Source of the DNA: Chloroflexota bacterium
Lineage (GTDB): Bacteria; Chloroflexota; Anaerolineae; B4-G1
Direction: 5' to 3'
DNA length: 41,194 nt
Assembly: GCA_012514315.1 (NCBI GenBank)
Contig: JAAZAN010000208.1
Coordinates: forward strand, 1 to 41,194
How positions within the stretch are numbered: the first letter of the stretch is position 1; each line of letters opens with the position of its first letter. The notes below the pieces were generated by a model. The model saw only the letters and a list, made by a program, of their open reading frames with translations, was not told where the DNA came from and did not search any database. Shown piece after piece: positions 9,140 to 17,248 of the stretch. A program made the translations under genes and the position numbers.

Positions 9140-9168
9140 ATAATACCCCAGAAACCGATAGTCGTCAA
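9140..9168 (-). promoter_or_regulatory. Sigma-70-like promoter for the PQQ-propeller gene
   Basis: On the minus strand TTGACG (9168-9163) and TATTAT (9145-9140) are separated by exactly 17 bases. Each matches five of six consensus positions. Transcription would start near 9133 and give a leader of about 150 bases before the ATG at 8982. It is the best promoter match I found in the window. Confidence 0.65.
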
Positions 9169-9257
9169 CAGTGTGAGCACTCGCACTCCGTCCTGCCATA
9201 GCTTCGCACCCAGTCATACAACCATCGCCAGTGGTTCAGATCGCAGGCCGGGCGATC

Positions 9258-11729
9258 TCATCGAAAGCGAGCCCGAACCCATCTGGCGGTTCGCTCCAAC
9301 CAGCCTAGACGAAATACTGCCACAGCGAGCACTAGAGTGACCACTGGAGACAGGGCGATCGCGAGCAATACAAGGTCATCGTCCTCGGTGTCGAGCCTAA
9401 CGGGCAGTCCGCTGGTTCCCGGGGGCAAGACTGGCGAAGGAGTGACAGTTGTAGCTAGAACTGGCTGTGGCGTGAGAGTGGGTGCAGGTGAGGGCGACGC
9501 AGTCGGATACGGAACCGGCGTCTGCTCTGGAGCGTCGGATTGATGGTACGCACTCCACACCTGGTATCGCCCCTGCGCACTGTCCCAGATATGCTCTCGA
9601 TCCCTGGTGAACCACGTCGCGAATACTCGATTACCACGCCCAATTGCGATCCTTGGCCATTCCGGTGGATCAGCCGAAGTGAACACCTTCTCGGCGGGCA
9701 GCCACTGCTCCCCGCTCCACTCCAGGTGCAATACGCTCAGGTCTTCCTCGCTGGGCGACAGACGTCCGAGTACGAGAACATGCACATTCCCACTGCTATC
9801 TGTGGCTGCATCACACGAGTCAAGGCTCATCGGCAGCCAAGTCTTCGCTTCCACGCCGTTGATGGGTGCGGAAACAGACCAAGATAACCCATTGTCAACT
9901 GATCGCTGGTAGAACAACTCGTTGGCCGTAGTCAATCTCCAGATGACGATCAACTCGTCTTCTCTGCCAATCCCCAGTGTGATCTGCTGAGGCGCGTCCC
10001 CGTCAGTTGAGAAAACCGTGGATCGAGGCCACGTCTGACCACCGTCAGGAGAGTACATGTGTACCGATCCGATCGGGTATCCCGCAGCCGCATACCAGTC
10101 CTCGCCTTCTTCCCAGACAACGTGAATGCCGTCGCGATGGTCAATCCTGACTTGAGGCTTGACAGAACCCGCGTAGGACTGCGATAGATTGACGGGCGGC
10201 GACCAAGTCCGGCCGCCATCCGTCGAGTTACGATAGTAGATGTCCGCACAGAACGGGCACACCGCGTTCAGCACTGCATCTTCTCCGATCGCGGTAACTT
10301 GGTCGTCCACCAAGCCGTCGCGACCCATGAAGCTACGCCATACGCCTCCATCATACTGACTCACTCCACGGTCTGTCCCTACCCACAACGCGCCGGTGCT
10401 ATCGACAGCCAGTGCCGTGATGGAGTTGTCGATCAGTCCATCCTCCTGGGTGTACTTCAGCCACCGCCGTGAGTCATAGTGGCTGATCCCAGCCCGTGTG
10501 CCAATCCACAGCCCGCCCATCCTATCCAGAGCCAGCGCAGTGACATAGTTGTCAGCCAGACCATCGGCGACAGTGTAGGTGGTCCAACCTTTCCCATCGT
10601 ACCGACTCAGTCCACTCGGAGTCCCAGCCCACACTGTCCCGTCGACATCAACCGCCAGTGCTGTGACTACATTGTCAGCTAGTCCTTGGGCCGTCGTATA
10701 GCCAACCCATGTCCGACCATCGTACCGGCTCAGCCCTCCATCGGTCCCGAACCACAGCACCCTGCCCTCGTATACGCCGATCGCCGTCACCCGATTGCCA
10801 GCAAGCCCATCCTCAGCAGAATACGTGGACCACAGAACTGCGCTTAAGCTGGCATCACGACGGGCAAGACCATTCCCAGTCCCAAACCACATCGCTCCAT
10901 CGCCATCTTGAGCGATCGCGTACACGTCGCTATCCGGCAGGCCATCCTCTATCGAATAGGGCTTCCAGACGGCGCCATCAAAGCTGAGCGCACCATTGGC
11001 CGTACCAATCCACTGGACACCGTCTCGGTCTTCAAACACAGAGTGGATCTGTTCACTGCCCGGCCCCGCCTTGGCGCCATGTGACTGCCAGGTCCACCCA
11101 TCGTAGACGCTGATCCCCCCGGATGTTCCGATCCAGACAGCTCGCTCATCTGGATTGTCCGACACGCTCTCATTCCATACCACGTGGATCGCGCCCTTGC
11201 TGTCCACCGCAACATCGGAATAATAGCCTGCACCAGTTCCGCTCATGAGATGGAAGTCGGCCCACGAAGCGGCGTTCCACGCACTTGAGACCAGTGCATT
11301 CGCATGAAAGATCTGGGTGCCTCCCCTATAGGTGATGTGCAGGAAGTCATTGGCGTCGGCCGCTATGGCTGGACGGATCGTGTATCCTCCACGGGCTGTG
11401 ACGATGATGTCGTTGGGATCAGACCAGGCCTGGCCATCCCACCCGGAATACATAAGAAGATCCAATGCATCTTCGCCCAGGTATCCAGATCGGCCGCTCA
11501 TCCAGACCACGTGAGCCCGTCCCGTCCCGTCCACCGCCACATCCGACCACCACGAATTCGCCGTATTCGTCGAGAGCAGCACAGGATCGCTCCAGCCCCC
11601 AGTCTGCGCCATGGCTTGACTGCTGATCCCTTGCAGAGCACCAAAGAGCACGCCCACCAGGAGTATCAGGCGTCCCAGTACGTTGACGACTGCCAGTAGC
11701 CAATTATCTGTAACAGCACTCAGGTGCAT
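9258..11729 (-). CDS. Membrane-anchored protein with a Reg_prop propeller nested in an Asp-box propeller
   Basis: The ATG at 11729 has GAGAGG six bases upstream. The 823-residue protein has a signal segment (about 10-42, ending AMAQ), an extracytoplasmic region, a Pro/Ser/Thr-rich linker (about 733-775), one membrane helix (about 785-807) and a short basic cytoplasmic tail. Seven repeats of the two-component-regulator propeller type (WFGTDGGLSRYDG, then DGL..N.VTAL) fill about 197-485. They interrupt a sialidase-like propeller: IHVVWNE ends at 187 and the expected continuation, DIYYRNSTDGGRTWS, resumes at 496; further Asp boxes lie near 560 and 612. No kinase or other signalling output domain is present, so unlike usual Reg_prop sensors this one must bind something without direct phosphotransfer. 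The ligand is unknown. Confidence 0.87.
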   Translation of the reverse strand: MHLSAVTDNWLLAVVNVLGRLILLVGVLFGALQGISSQAMAQTGGWSDPVLLSTNTANSWWSDVAVDGTGRAHVVWMSGRSGYLGEDALDLLMYSGWDGQAWSDPNDIIVTARGGYTIRPAIAADANDFLHITYRGGTQIFHANALVSSAWNAASWADFHLMSGTGAGYYSDVAVDSKGAIHVVWNESVSDNPDERAVWIGTSGGISVYDGWTWQSHGAKAGPGSEQIHSVFEDRDGVQWIGTANGALSFDGAVWKPYSIEDGLPDSDVYAIAQDGDGAMWFGTGNGLARRDASLSAVLWSTYSAEDGLAGNRVTAIGVYEGRVLWFGTDGGLSRYDGRTWVGYTTAQGLADNVVTALAVDVDGTVWAGTPSGLSRYDGKGWTTYTVADGLADNYVTALALDRMGGLWIGTRAGISHYDSRRWLKYTQEDGLIDNSITALAVDSTGALWVGTDRGVSQYDGGVWRSFMGRDGLVDDQVTAIGEDAVLNAVCPFCADIYYRNSTDGGRTWSPPVNLSQSYAGSVKPQVRIDHRDGIHVVWEEGEDWYAAAGYPIGSVHMYSPDGGQTWPRSTVFSTDGDAPQQITLGIGREDELIVIWRLTTANELFYQRSVDNGLSWSVSAPINGVEAKTWLPMSLDSCDAATDSSGNVHVLVLGRLSPSEEDLSVLHLEWSGEQWLPAEKVFTSADPPEWPRIAIGRGNRVFATWFTRDREHIWDSAQGRYQVWSAYHQSDAPEQTPVPYPTASPSPAPTLTPQPVLATTVTPSPVLPPGTSGLPVRLDTEDDDLVLLAIALSPVVTLVLAVAVFRLGWLERTARWVRARFR

Positions 11730-11851
11730 GCAACGCCTCTCTCATGATCAGAGCAGACATCGCTCCAAGTCGATGTGCTCGAAATCCCTTGCGTCGGAGT
11801 TGGTCCGTGCACGAACCGGCCGACGTGCGCCGTCAGCACCAGGCTGAACCA

Positions 11852-13438
11852 TTACTTGAGCCCATACAGTTCATACGCACCAATACTCGTCACCAGTCGG
11901 TAGTCAGTCTGCAACGTGTCGCGCGGATATACATCAACCCACCGGGAAAACTCTCCCACAAGGACCCAATCGGGATGGTGCGCCTCCACGAAGTCGTATT
12001 CCTGAGACGGTGGGGAGCCACCAAGCCAGACGTAACCCACCGCCGTGTTCAGTAGCAGCGGAGGAGGAAAATGATAGTTGTGATCGGTGAGGAAACCCAT
12101 TTCGGGCTCCCACGTCTCGATCAGCGCATCACGTGGCACGTTCTCGTCCAGATATGCAGCCATGGCTGCCGGTGCGTTGAAGGGAGGCGCGACGATGTCC
12201 CGTACCGTCTGCCCAAGCGGCAGGAGGATCATAGCAGCCAGCCAGATCAGCATCGCCCCACGCAGGGCGCTACTCCGAGAGAATGCTTGTCCTGTGCTCA
12301 GACCATCCCGCAGGTTCTTCCAGTCAAGCCGAAATCCATCGGTCATATCGTGAAAGAAGCGAGCCACAAAGAGACTGGCAATAGCCAATCCCGGAAACGC
12401 ATAGCGCAGCCAACTGATCGAACCGACCACATACCACACCAGATTGACAACAACTAGGATCAGCAATACCCCCCAACGCTGCGCCTCGCGCTGGCGAGGT
12501 AGGGCCAGGGCCGATCCGTACATCAGCACAGGCAGCAGTGCAGCCAGATACACATTATGGCTCAGTAGCTCGCTTACGCCCCGCTTCATGAGACTGGGGG
12601 AGAAGACCATAGCTGCGCCTGCAGTAGCCACGCGAAAGCTCTCCAAGTTCTCGCTGGCGGTCGCTGGGCCCAGATACAGAATCATGTAAACTTGCCAGAG
12701 GGCAAAACACACGGCGACGATGATACCAGGCACAATGAAGACCCGATGGGGCGCAGTCCGATAGTACAGCAGGTTGGCGATCCACGCTAGACCGAGCGAA
12801 GGCGCAAGTACCAGTAGATACTGGTTCTTGGTGATCGTTGCCAATCCCAAGAGCAGACCAGCGACCATCAACCGTCGCCAATCTGCCCTACGCCACCCAA
12901 CAAACCAGACGCCCAGCCCACTTGTCAGGAAGAGCAATCCAGGCACCTCGCCCAGGACCTGCCTTCCGTATTCGAGCAGGGAGACTCCCCGGGAGGAAAT
13001 CAGCAGAGCCATAGCCACCCACGCCATCCGGCGCCCGCCCAATTCGTACGCCAGACGGTAGAACACCAAGACAGTCGCCATCAAGTACACAACCATCACC
13101 AGGCGAGCCTGCAGCAAACCGATGCCGAGAAGCCGAAAGGCCGCTGCGATGGGCAGCATCACAGTTGGACCGACTCCGACGGTAGGGCCATAGTGACGGA
13201 AACCCTCGCTACTATAGTCAGCATACACGCCAAAACGCACGAGCGTCTTGGGAACGTGAAGATGCGATCCCTCATCGAACCAGGTGGTCGGATAGCTCGT
13301 CAGATTGTACAGGGCCAGGAACAGGACCGCCACGATGGCGATTGCCGTGATGGCATAGGGACAGCTATTAACTAGGTTTGCTACGGCGCTGTGCTGAACT
13401 GTGATCGAATCGCCAGGACCATTCACATCGTCGCTCAT
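11852..13438 (-). CDS. ArnT/PMT-like GT-C glycosyltransferase (GT39 type)
   Basis: This 528-residue multi-pass protein is of the kind that transfers a sugar from a polyprenyl-phosphate donor to an acceptor on the outer face of the membrane. The ATG at 13438 has GGAGG five bases upstream. After the first membrane helix (about 30-48) the first outer loop carries the Asp55-Glu56 pair in TTWFDEGSH, the conserved acidic motif of this superfamily. About ten further hydrophobic helices follow, and a soluble C-terminal part (about 440-528) contains PDWVLVGEF. The next gene upstream is the Tat-exported deacetylase-like gene, 70 bases away. The sugar and acceptor are not deducible. Confidence 0.85.
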   Translation of the reverse strand: MSDDVNGPGDSITVQHSAVANLVNSCPYAITAIAIVAVLFLALYNLTSYPTTWFDEGSHLHVPKTLVRFGVYADYSSEGFRHYGPTVGVGPTVMLPIAAAFRLLGIGLLQARLVMVVYLMATVLVFYRLAYELGGRRMAWVAMALLISSRGVSLLEYGRQVLGEVPGLLFLTSGLGVWFVGWRRADWRRLMVAGLLLGLATITKNQYLLVLAPSLGLAWIANLLYYRTAPHRVFIVPGIIVAVCFALWQVYMILYLGPATASENLESFRVATAGAAMVFSPSLMKRGVSELLSHNVYLAALLPVLMYGSALALPRQREAQRWGVLLILVVVNLVWYVVGSISWLRYAFPGLAIASLFVARFFHDMTDGFRLDWKNLRDGLSTGQAFSRSSALRGAMLIWLAAMILLPLGQTVRDIVAPPFNAPAAMAAYLDENVPRDALIETWEPEMGFLTDHNYHFPPPLLLNTAVGYVWLGGSPPSQEYDFVEAHHPDWVLVGEFSRWVDVYPRDTLQTDYRLVTSIGAYELYGLK

Positions 13439-13508
13439 TCAAACCTCCGCAATTCACCAAGCGTCCCACTCGTTCGGCCCCACGATGACGCCAACGTGAT
13501 ACCTCACG

Positions 13509-15545
13509 CTATCCATAGATTGCTGCCACATAGCGATTCCCTGCCTCAACCGGGAACCAACCATACTCAACACCGCCCACCTTCCGCTCACGATGTCTGA
13601 CTCGCTGTCCATCCACCTCTACCTGATGCAGCATCTTCTCTTCGCACCACCGGGGGATCATCAGACTCAGTACAACACCCGGAATCTGTTCAGCCGCGAG
13701 ATGGAACTCCAGACACTGATTTGCCGAGCGCCACTCCACGCTCTCAAACACTGCGTTGTGCCGAACCTCGGTGAATCGTAGCCACTCCTCGGCCGACCAG
13801 ATCGGAATATTGTGCGCCACTGCGCAGTCTAGAGTGCCCTCAATCCATCGGATTGCCTCTGTGGCGAACGCCCCGCTAGAGGCGAAGGGATCTACATGGA
13901 ACTGCGCGACAACAGCGCTATACGCACCAGCCATACTGTGGTTGAGTAGTGCGCGTGATACCTCGACGGCATCCTCTGCGGTCAGTTGAGCCGGCCCGCC
14001 CGCCACCGCAAGCAGATGCTCGTCAGCCAGCTGTGTCAGTTGCTGATATACGTTCAGGACTCTGCCCCTCTGATCGATGAATCTCATAGGCAACCCACTG
14101 CCCGTGAGATGACCGTACGTGCACCCGTCAGTGTTTCTGCAAAAGGCGGGTCCCCAATGATAGTAGTCCAGATTGAGACGGACGCCATACGAAGCTTGAA
14201 GCCGGGCCGTCTCCACCCACCCGGTCCACAATACGCGATGCGTGCGAACCGTGCGCGATACTGGACCATAGCCCAGCCCAGTGAACTCACGCCAGTGGTC
14301 GTACCATCCCGTCTCAAGGTCTTCATCGACGTAAGGATGCAGTGTGAATTCGTGTCCACGCCCTCGCCAGTCAGCCACCTGAGCAGGAACTGGGGGGGCC
14401 ACCGGATTGGCCACAAGATCCGCGACCAGAGGTAGCCCTTCCACCCATCGCTTCGCCTTGCGAGCCGCGCGCCGCCAGCCGCTAGAGAGTGGCGGCGCAT
14501 AGTAGATGGACATATGACCACCACGCGCTTCCACACGCCTCAACACATCCTCGACCGCCGACGCCGGGTTCTGATGCGCGTCGCCCGTAGCGACGAGCAT
14601 AGTCTCCGCATCGCTCGGGAAATACCACAGTCGTGGCAGCGGACAGGCTTCCCGACCCAAACCAGTGCCTGACAACAAGTTCGCCAGCAAACGCTGCTGC
14701 TCATCGGCTTGAGGTATGGCAAGACAGTCCAGATCAAGCCAGTCCACAAACATGTCGCTCGCGCGAATGAAGCTGGCCCCATCCCGTTCCTGGTTGACCC
14801 AGGCCGGATTGCCTTGGCGTGTATATGCCACACTTCGCGCCAGATCGTATGCCCATAGAGCAGCATGACCCTCACCGTAGCGATGTACAGTCAACGCAGG
14901 AAACGCCGTCAGCGTGTCGCGCGTGCTTGCCAACCAGGCCACAGCCTGCGCGCCCGCCAGCCGATAGTGGTCAGCCATCCCGTGAAACTGCAGAGCCTCA
15001 GCAACGATTCCCTCTCCGACAGGGTGATCGGGCGCAACCTGGAGATAACCATCTACCAAGCTCCCTGCCGCGCGCTCCAGGCCAAACAATGGAGCCAGAT
15101 GTGCGTCCGGCCGCATCGCGACCAATCGCCCTCCCCGAGCCACGTAGCGCTCCATCAGCTCCACTTGAGCACGGCTAAGTGGACCCTCGGCGAGAACAAC
15201 AATGCCACAAGCGTCCAGAGTGCTCTCATTCGCAGCAGATAGACGAGCGACCTGGAAACAGGCGAGGCCCTCGACCCGCAGGATTTCGGCCAGATACAGA
15301 CCGAAAGGATTGTCCGAGTGCTCGTTGATCAACAACAGAATGGGGCTTGCAGACAGTGGCGCCTCGCTCTCCACAGTATCCGATTCTGCGTATGGTGAGA
15401 GAACCGGCGGAGGCTCCCCGGCTGCATTATGCAGCAAGCCGGCCCCCAGTGCCGTGGACATCGCCAGCACACCTGTAGCTCCTGCCAATCCCAGGAACTC
15501 GCGACGGCCCAGCTTCGATCTCTGCTTGGATTCGTCTATCGCCAC
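13509..15545 (-). CDS. Tat-exported two-domain protein: amidotransferase-like fold plus polysaccharide-deacetylase-like domain
   Basis: The GTG at 15545 is chosen because GGAG lies four bases upstream and it places the twin-arginine motif (GRREFLGLAG) at residues 13-22. The longer start at 15611 would bury this signal. The mature part of the 678-residue protein begins with a class-I glutamine-amidotransferase-like alpha/beta domain (about 68-250, with YVARGGRLVAMRPD), a fold often used for binding rather than catalysis. A region resembling NodB-type deacetylases follows, with the metal-site candidates TGDAH (320-324) and EFTLHP (His403). It ends in a beta-rich domain. Export in folded form through Tat suggests a bound cofactor or metal. 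It is flanked by two GT-C genes, so it probably modifies the surface glycan outside the membrane. Deacetylase activity is inference. Confidence 0.75.
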   Translation of the reverse strand: MAIDESKQRSKLGRREFLGLAGATGVLAMSTALGAGLLHNAAGEPPPVLSPYAESDTVESEAPLSASPILLLINEHSDNPFGLYLAEILRVEGLACFQVARLSAANESTLDACGIVVLAEGPLSRAQVELMERYVARGGRLVAMRPDAHLAPLFGLERAAGSLVDGYLQVAPDHPVGEGIVAEALQFHGMADHYRLAGAQAVAWLASTRDTLTAFPALTVHRYGEGHAALWAYDLARSVAYTRQGNPAWVNQERDGASFIRASDMFVDWLDLDCLAIPQADEQQRLLANLLSGTGLGREACPLPRLWYFPSDAETMLVATGDAHQNPASAVEDVLRRVEARGGHMSIYYAPPLSSGWRRAARKAKRWVEGLPLVADLVANPVAPPVPAQVADWRGRGHEFTLHPYVDEDLETGWYDHWREFTGLGYGPVSRTVRTHRVLWTGWVETARLQASYGVRLNLDYYHWGPAFCRNTDGCTYGHLTGSGLPMRFIDQRGRVLNVYQQLTQLADEHLLAVAGGPAQLTAEDAVEVSRALLNHSMAGAYSAVVAQFHVDPFASSGAFATEAIRWIEGTLDCAVAHNIPIWSAEEWLRFTEVRHNAVFESVEWRSANQCLEFHLAAEQIPGVVLSLMIPRWCEEKMLHQVEVDGQRVRHRERKVGGVEYGWFPVEAGNRYVAAIYG

Positions 15546-15622
15546 GCTACTCCAATCCCATCTCGAGCAAGGGCACAACCGATCCGGTGGATACGGCCCC
15601 CCGACCGACAAGCGGAACCCTC

Positions 15623-17248
15623 TCAGCCATCATCTCGACGTGACTCAACGTCCAGTACGGCGTAGAGATCGTATTCACCTACCGACCCGACCCTCCTGCA
15701 ACATTGTTCCAGCAGCTCGGTGGGATACAGCCCGGTTCCCTTCGAATAGATCCCATCAACCAAGTAATCGGGTGCATACACCAGAGGATCGTACGTTCGG
15801 TTCGGGTCATTCCGGAGAAGTTGGACAAACACCTCAGGCGATGGATGATGGTAATGTCGCTCAGACAAGAAATCTAGTTCCCACTCGAAGTTCTCGATCA
15901 GCACGTTGGGCTCAGTGTGAGCCTCGATGTACGCGGCAAACTCCTGCGGCGTCCGATCCGTGTCAAACAGCACCTGACGGATAAGGTCCTGAAGTGGGTA
16001 TCCAACAGCCACAACCGCCACGACGGTCGCAACCAAAGCCCAGATCATCCCTCCCGAACGCACACGGGCCCATAGATGCCTCAGGCCGACGGGCAGCTCG
16101 CCGATCAAATCGACAAGAGGCTTGGCTGCTAACGCACTGGATATGGCCAGGCCCGGATAGGCGTATCGAGGCCAGCCGATTGACAGGAAGGCGAACCAGC
16201 AAACGAACCACACGCTCAGGATGGGCAGGAATGACGACTTGAGACCGCGCAAATCACGACGCATACTGAGCGCAAGCGTATAGAGAATCCCTGTCAAACC
16301 CACCAGGTGGAAGGCATTGTTGTACAGGAAACTGAATCGGGCCGGCCATCTACCGGGGTCGACAAGCCAGGTACTGGCGCGTGACACCTCGCTCAATGTG
16401 ACAAGGTGTCGTCCAAAAGCTTCTGGTCCCAGCACAGCCAGCTTGTAGCCATACCAGATCCCCAGCGGAATACCGCTCAACACAAGCGGGATCGCGAGAT
16501 GCTGAAAGCGCAGCCTCCGGTAGTAGAGACGATCGACGATCCACATCAGCCCCAAGACTGGCCCCACTATGAGAAGAAACTGCTCCTTGGTCACGAAGGT
16601 CAAACCAAACAACAGCCCAGCCCCGATCAGCCACCACACCCTGACCTGTTCCCACCCACGGAACCATGCCCACGCTCCGAGTAAGGCGAAGAACAATGCC
16701 GGGATCTCTCCCAAAACCTTGCGGCCCATCCAGATCGTGCTGAATTCACTGATCAAGGTGCCACCCTGGAAAAGGGATACCGTCGTAGGACCAGCGACAA
16801 TAAAAAGGGCCTCAGCCAACGCTGCCGTCGGCCAACCGTATAGGTGACGCAAGAGCACGTAGCCCGCCACCACGGCTCCCATCAGATAGATGGCTGAAAC
16901 CAGCCGGGCCTGGACTATCCCAACGCCAAAGAACCGGAATGCCAGTGCGATGGGAAGTATCAAGGTCGGGCTGCTATTTCCCAGGCCAAACCGATCCAGC
17001 TCTTGTGGTGGATTGACCAGGGCGTACTCTCCGTGCAGAACGAGATTCTTGGCCAACTGCAGGTAGTATCCCTCATCGAAGCAAATCCGGGGATAGTCGC
17101 CGAGACGAACCCCCGCTACCAGAAGAGTCGCGGCGAGCAGCAGTCCGAGCCAGAACGCCTCAGATATTACTATTCGCGATACCGTGTGAGTCCTTCGCAA
17201 TCGCCGCTGGATGGAGGATCCTAGAGCCGTGTCGAACTCGGTAGTCAT
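15623..17248 (-). CDS. ArnT/PMT-like GT-C glycosyltransferase (GT39 type)
   Basis: This 541-residue multi-pass protein has the superfamily Asp58-Glu59 pair in ICFDEGYY, directly after the first membrane helix (about 32-50). It shares a layout with the 528-residue neighbour at 11852: the acidic loop, GVGIVQARLVSAIYL, GRKVLGEIPALFF and a soluble tail with FLSERHYHHPSP. The two are probably paralogues from one duplication, since equivalent phrases (GIGLLQARLVMVVYL, GRQVLGEVPGLLF) stand at the same places. GGAGGGGG precedes the ATG, which overlaps the upstream stop in ATGA at 17245-17248, so translation is coupled. The donor is presumably a polyprenyl-phosphate sugar. Confidence 0.86.
   Translation of the reverse strand: MTTEFDTALGSSIQRRLRRTHTVSRIVISEAFWLGLLLAATLLVAGVRLGDYPRICFDEGYYLQLAKNLVLHGEYALVNPPQELDRFGLGNSSPTLILPIALAFRFFGVGIVQARLVSAIYLMGAVVAGYVLLRHLYGWPTAALAEALFIVAGPTTVSLFQGGTLISEFSTIWMGRKVLGEIPALFFALLGAWAWFRGWEQVRVWWLIGAGLLFGLTFVTKEQFLLIVGPVLGLMWIVDRLYYRRLRFQHLAIPLVLSGIPLGIWYGYKLAVLGPEAFGRHLVTLSEVSRASTWLVDPGRWPARFSFLYNNAFHLVGLTGILYTLALSMRRDLRGLKSSFLPILSVWFVCWFAFLSIGWPRYAYPGLAISSALAAKPLVDLIGELPVGLRHLWARVRSGGMIWALVATVVAVVAVGYPLQDLIRQVLFDTDRTPQEFAAYIEAHTEPNVLIENFEWELDFLSERHYHHPSPEVFVQLLRNDPNRTYDPLVYAPDYLVDGIYSKGTGLYPTELLEQCCRRVGSVGEYDLYAVLDVESRRDDG

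Larger units (their letters stand above)
8983..9257. other. Intergenic region before the PQQ-propeller gene
   Basis: This 275-base gap contains a well-formed promoter (9140-9168), a strong stem-loop (9020-9051) and the ribosome binding site of the PQQ-propeller gene. Nothing else coding is supported here. Confidence 0.7.
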
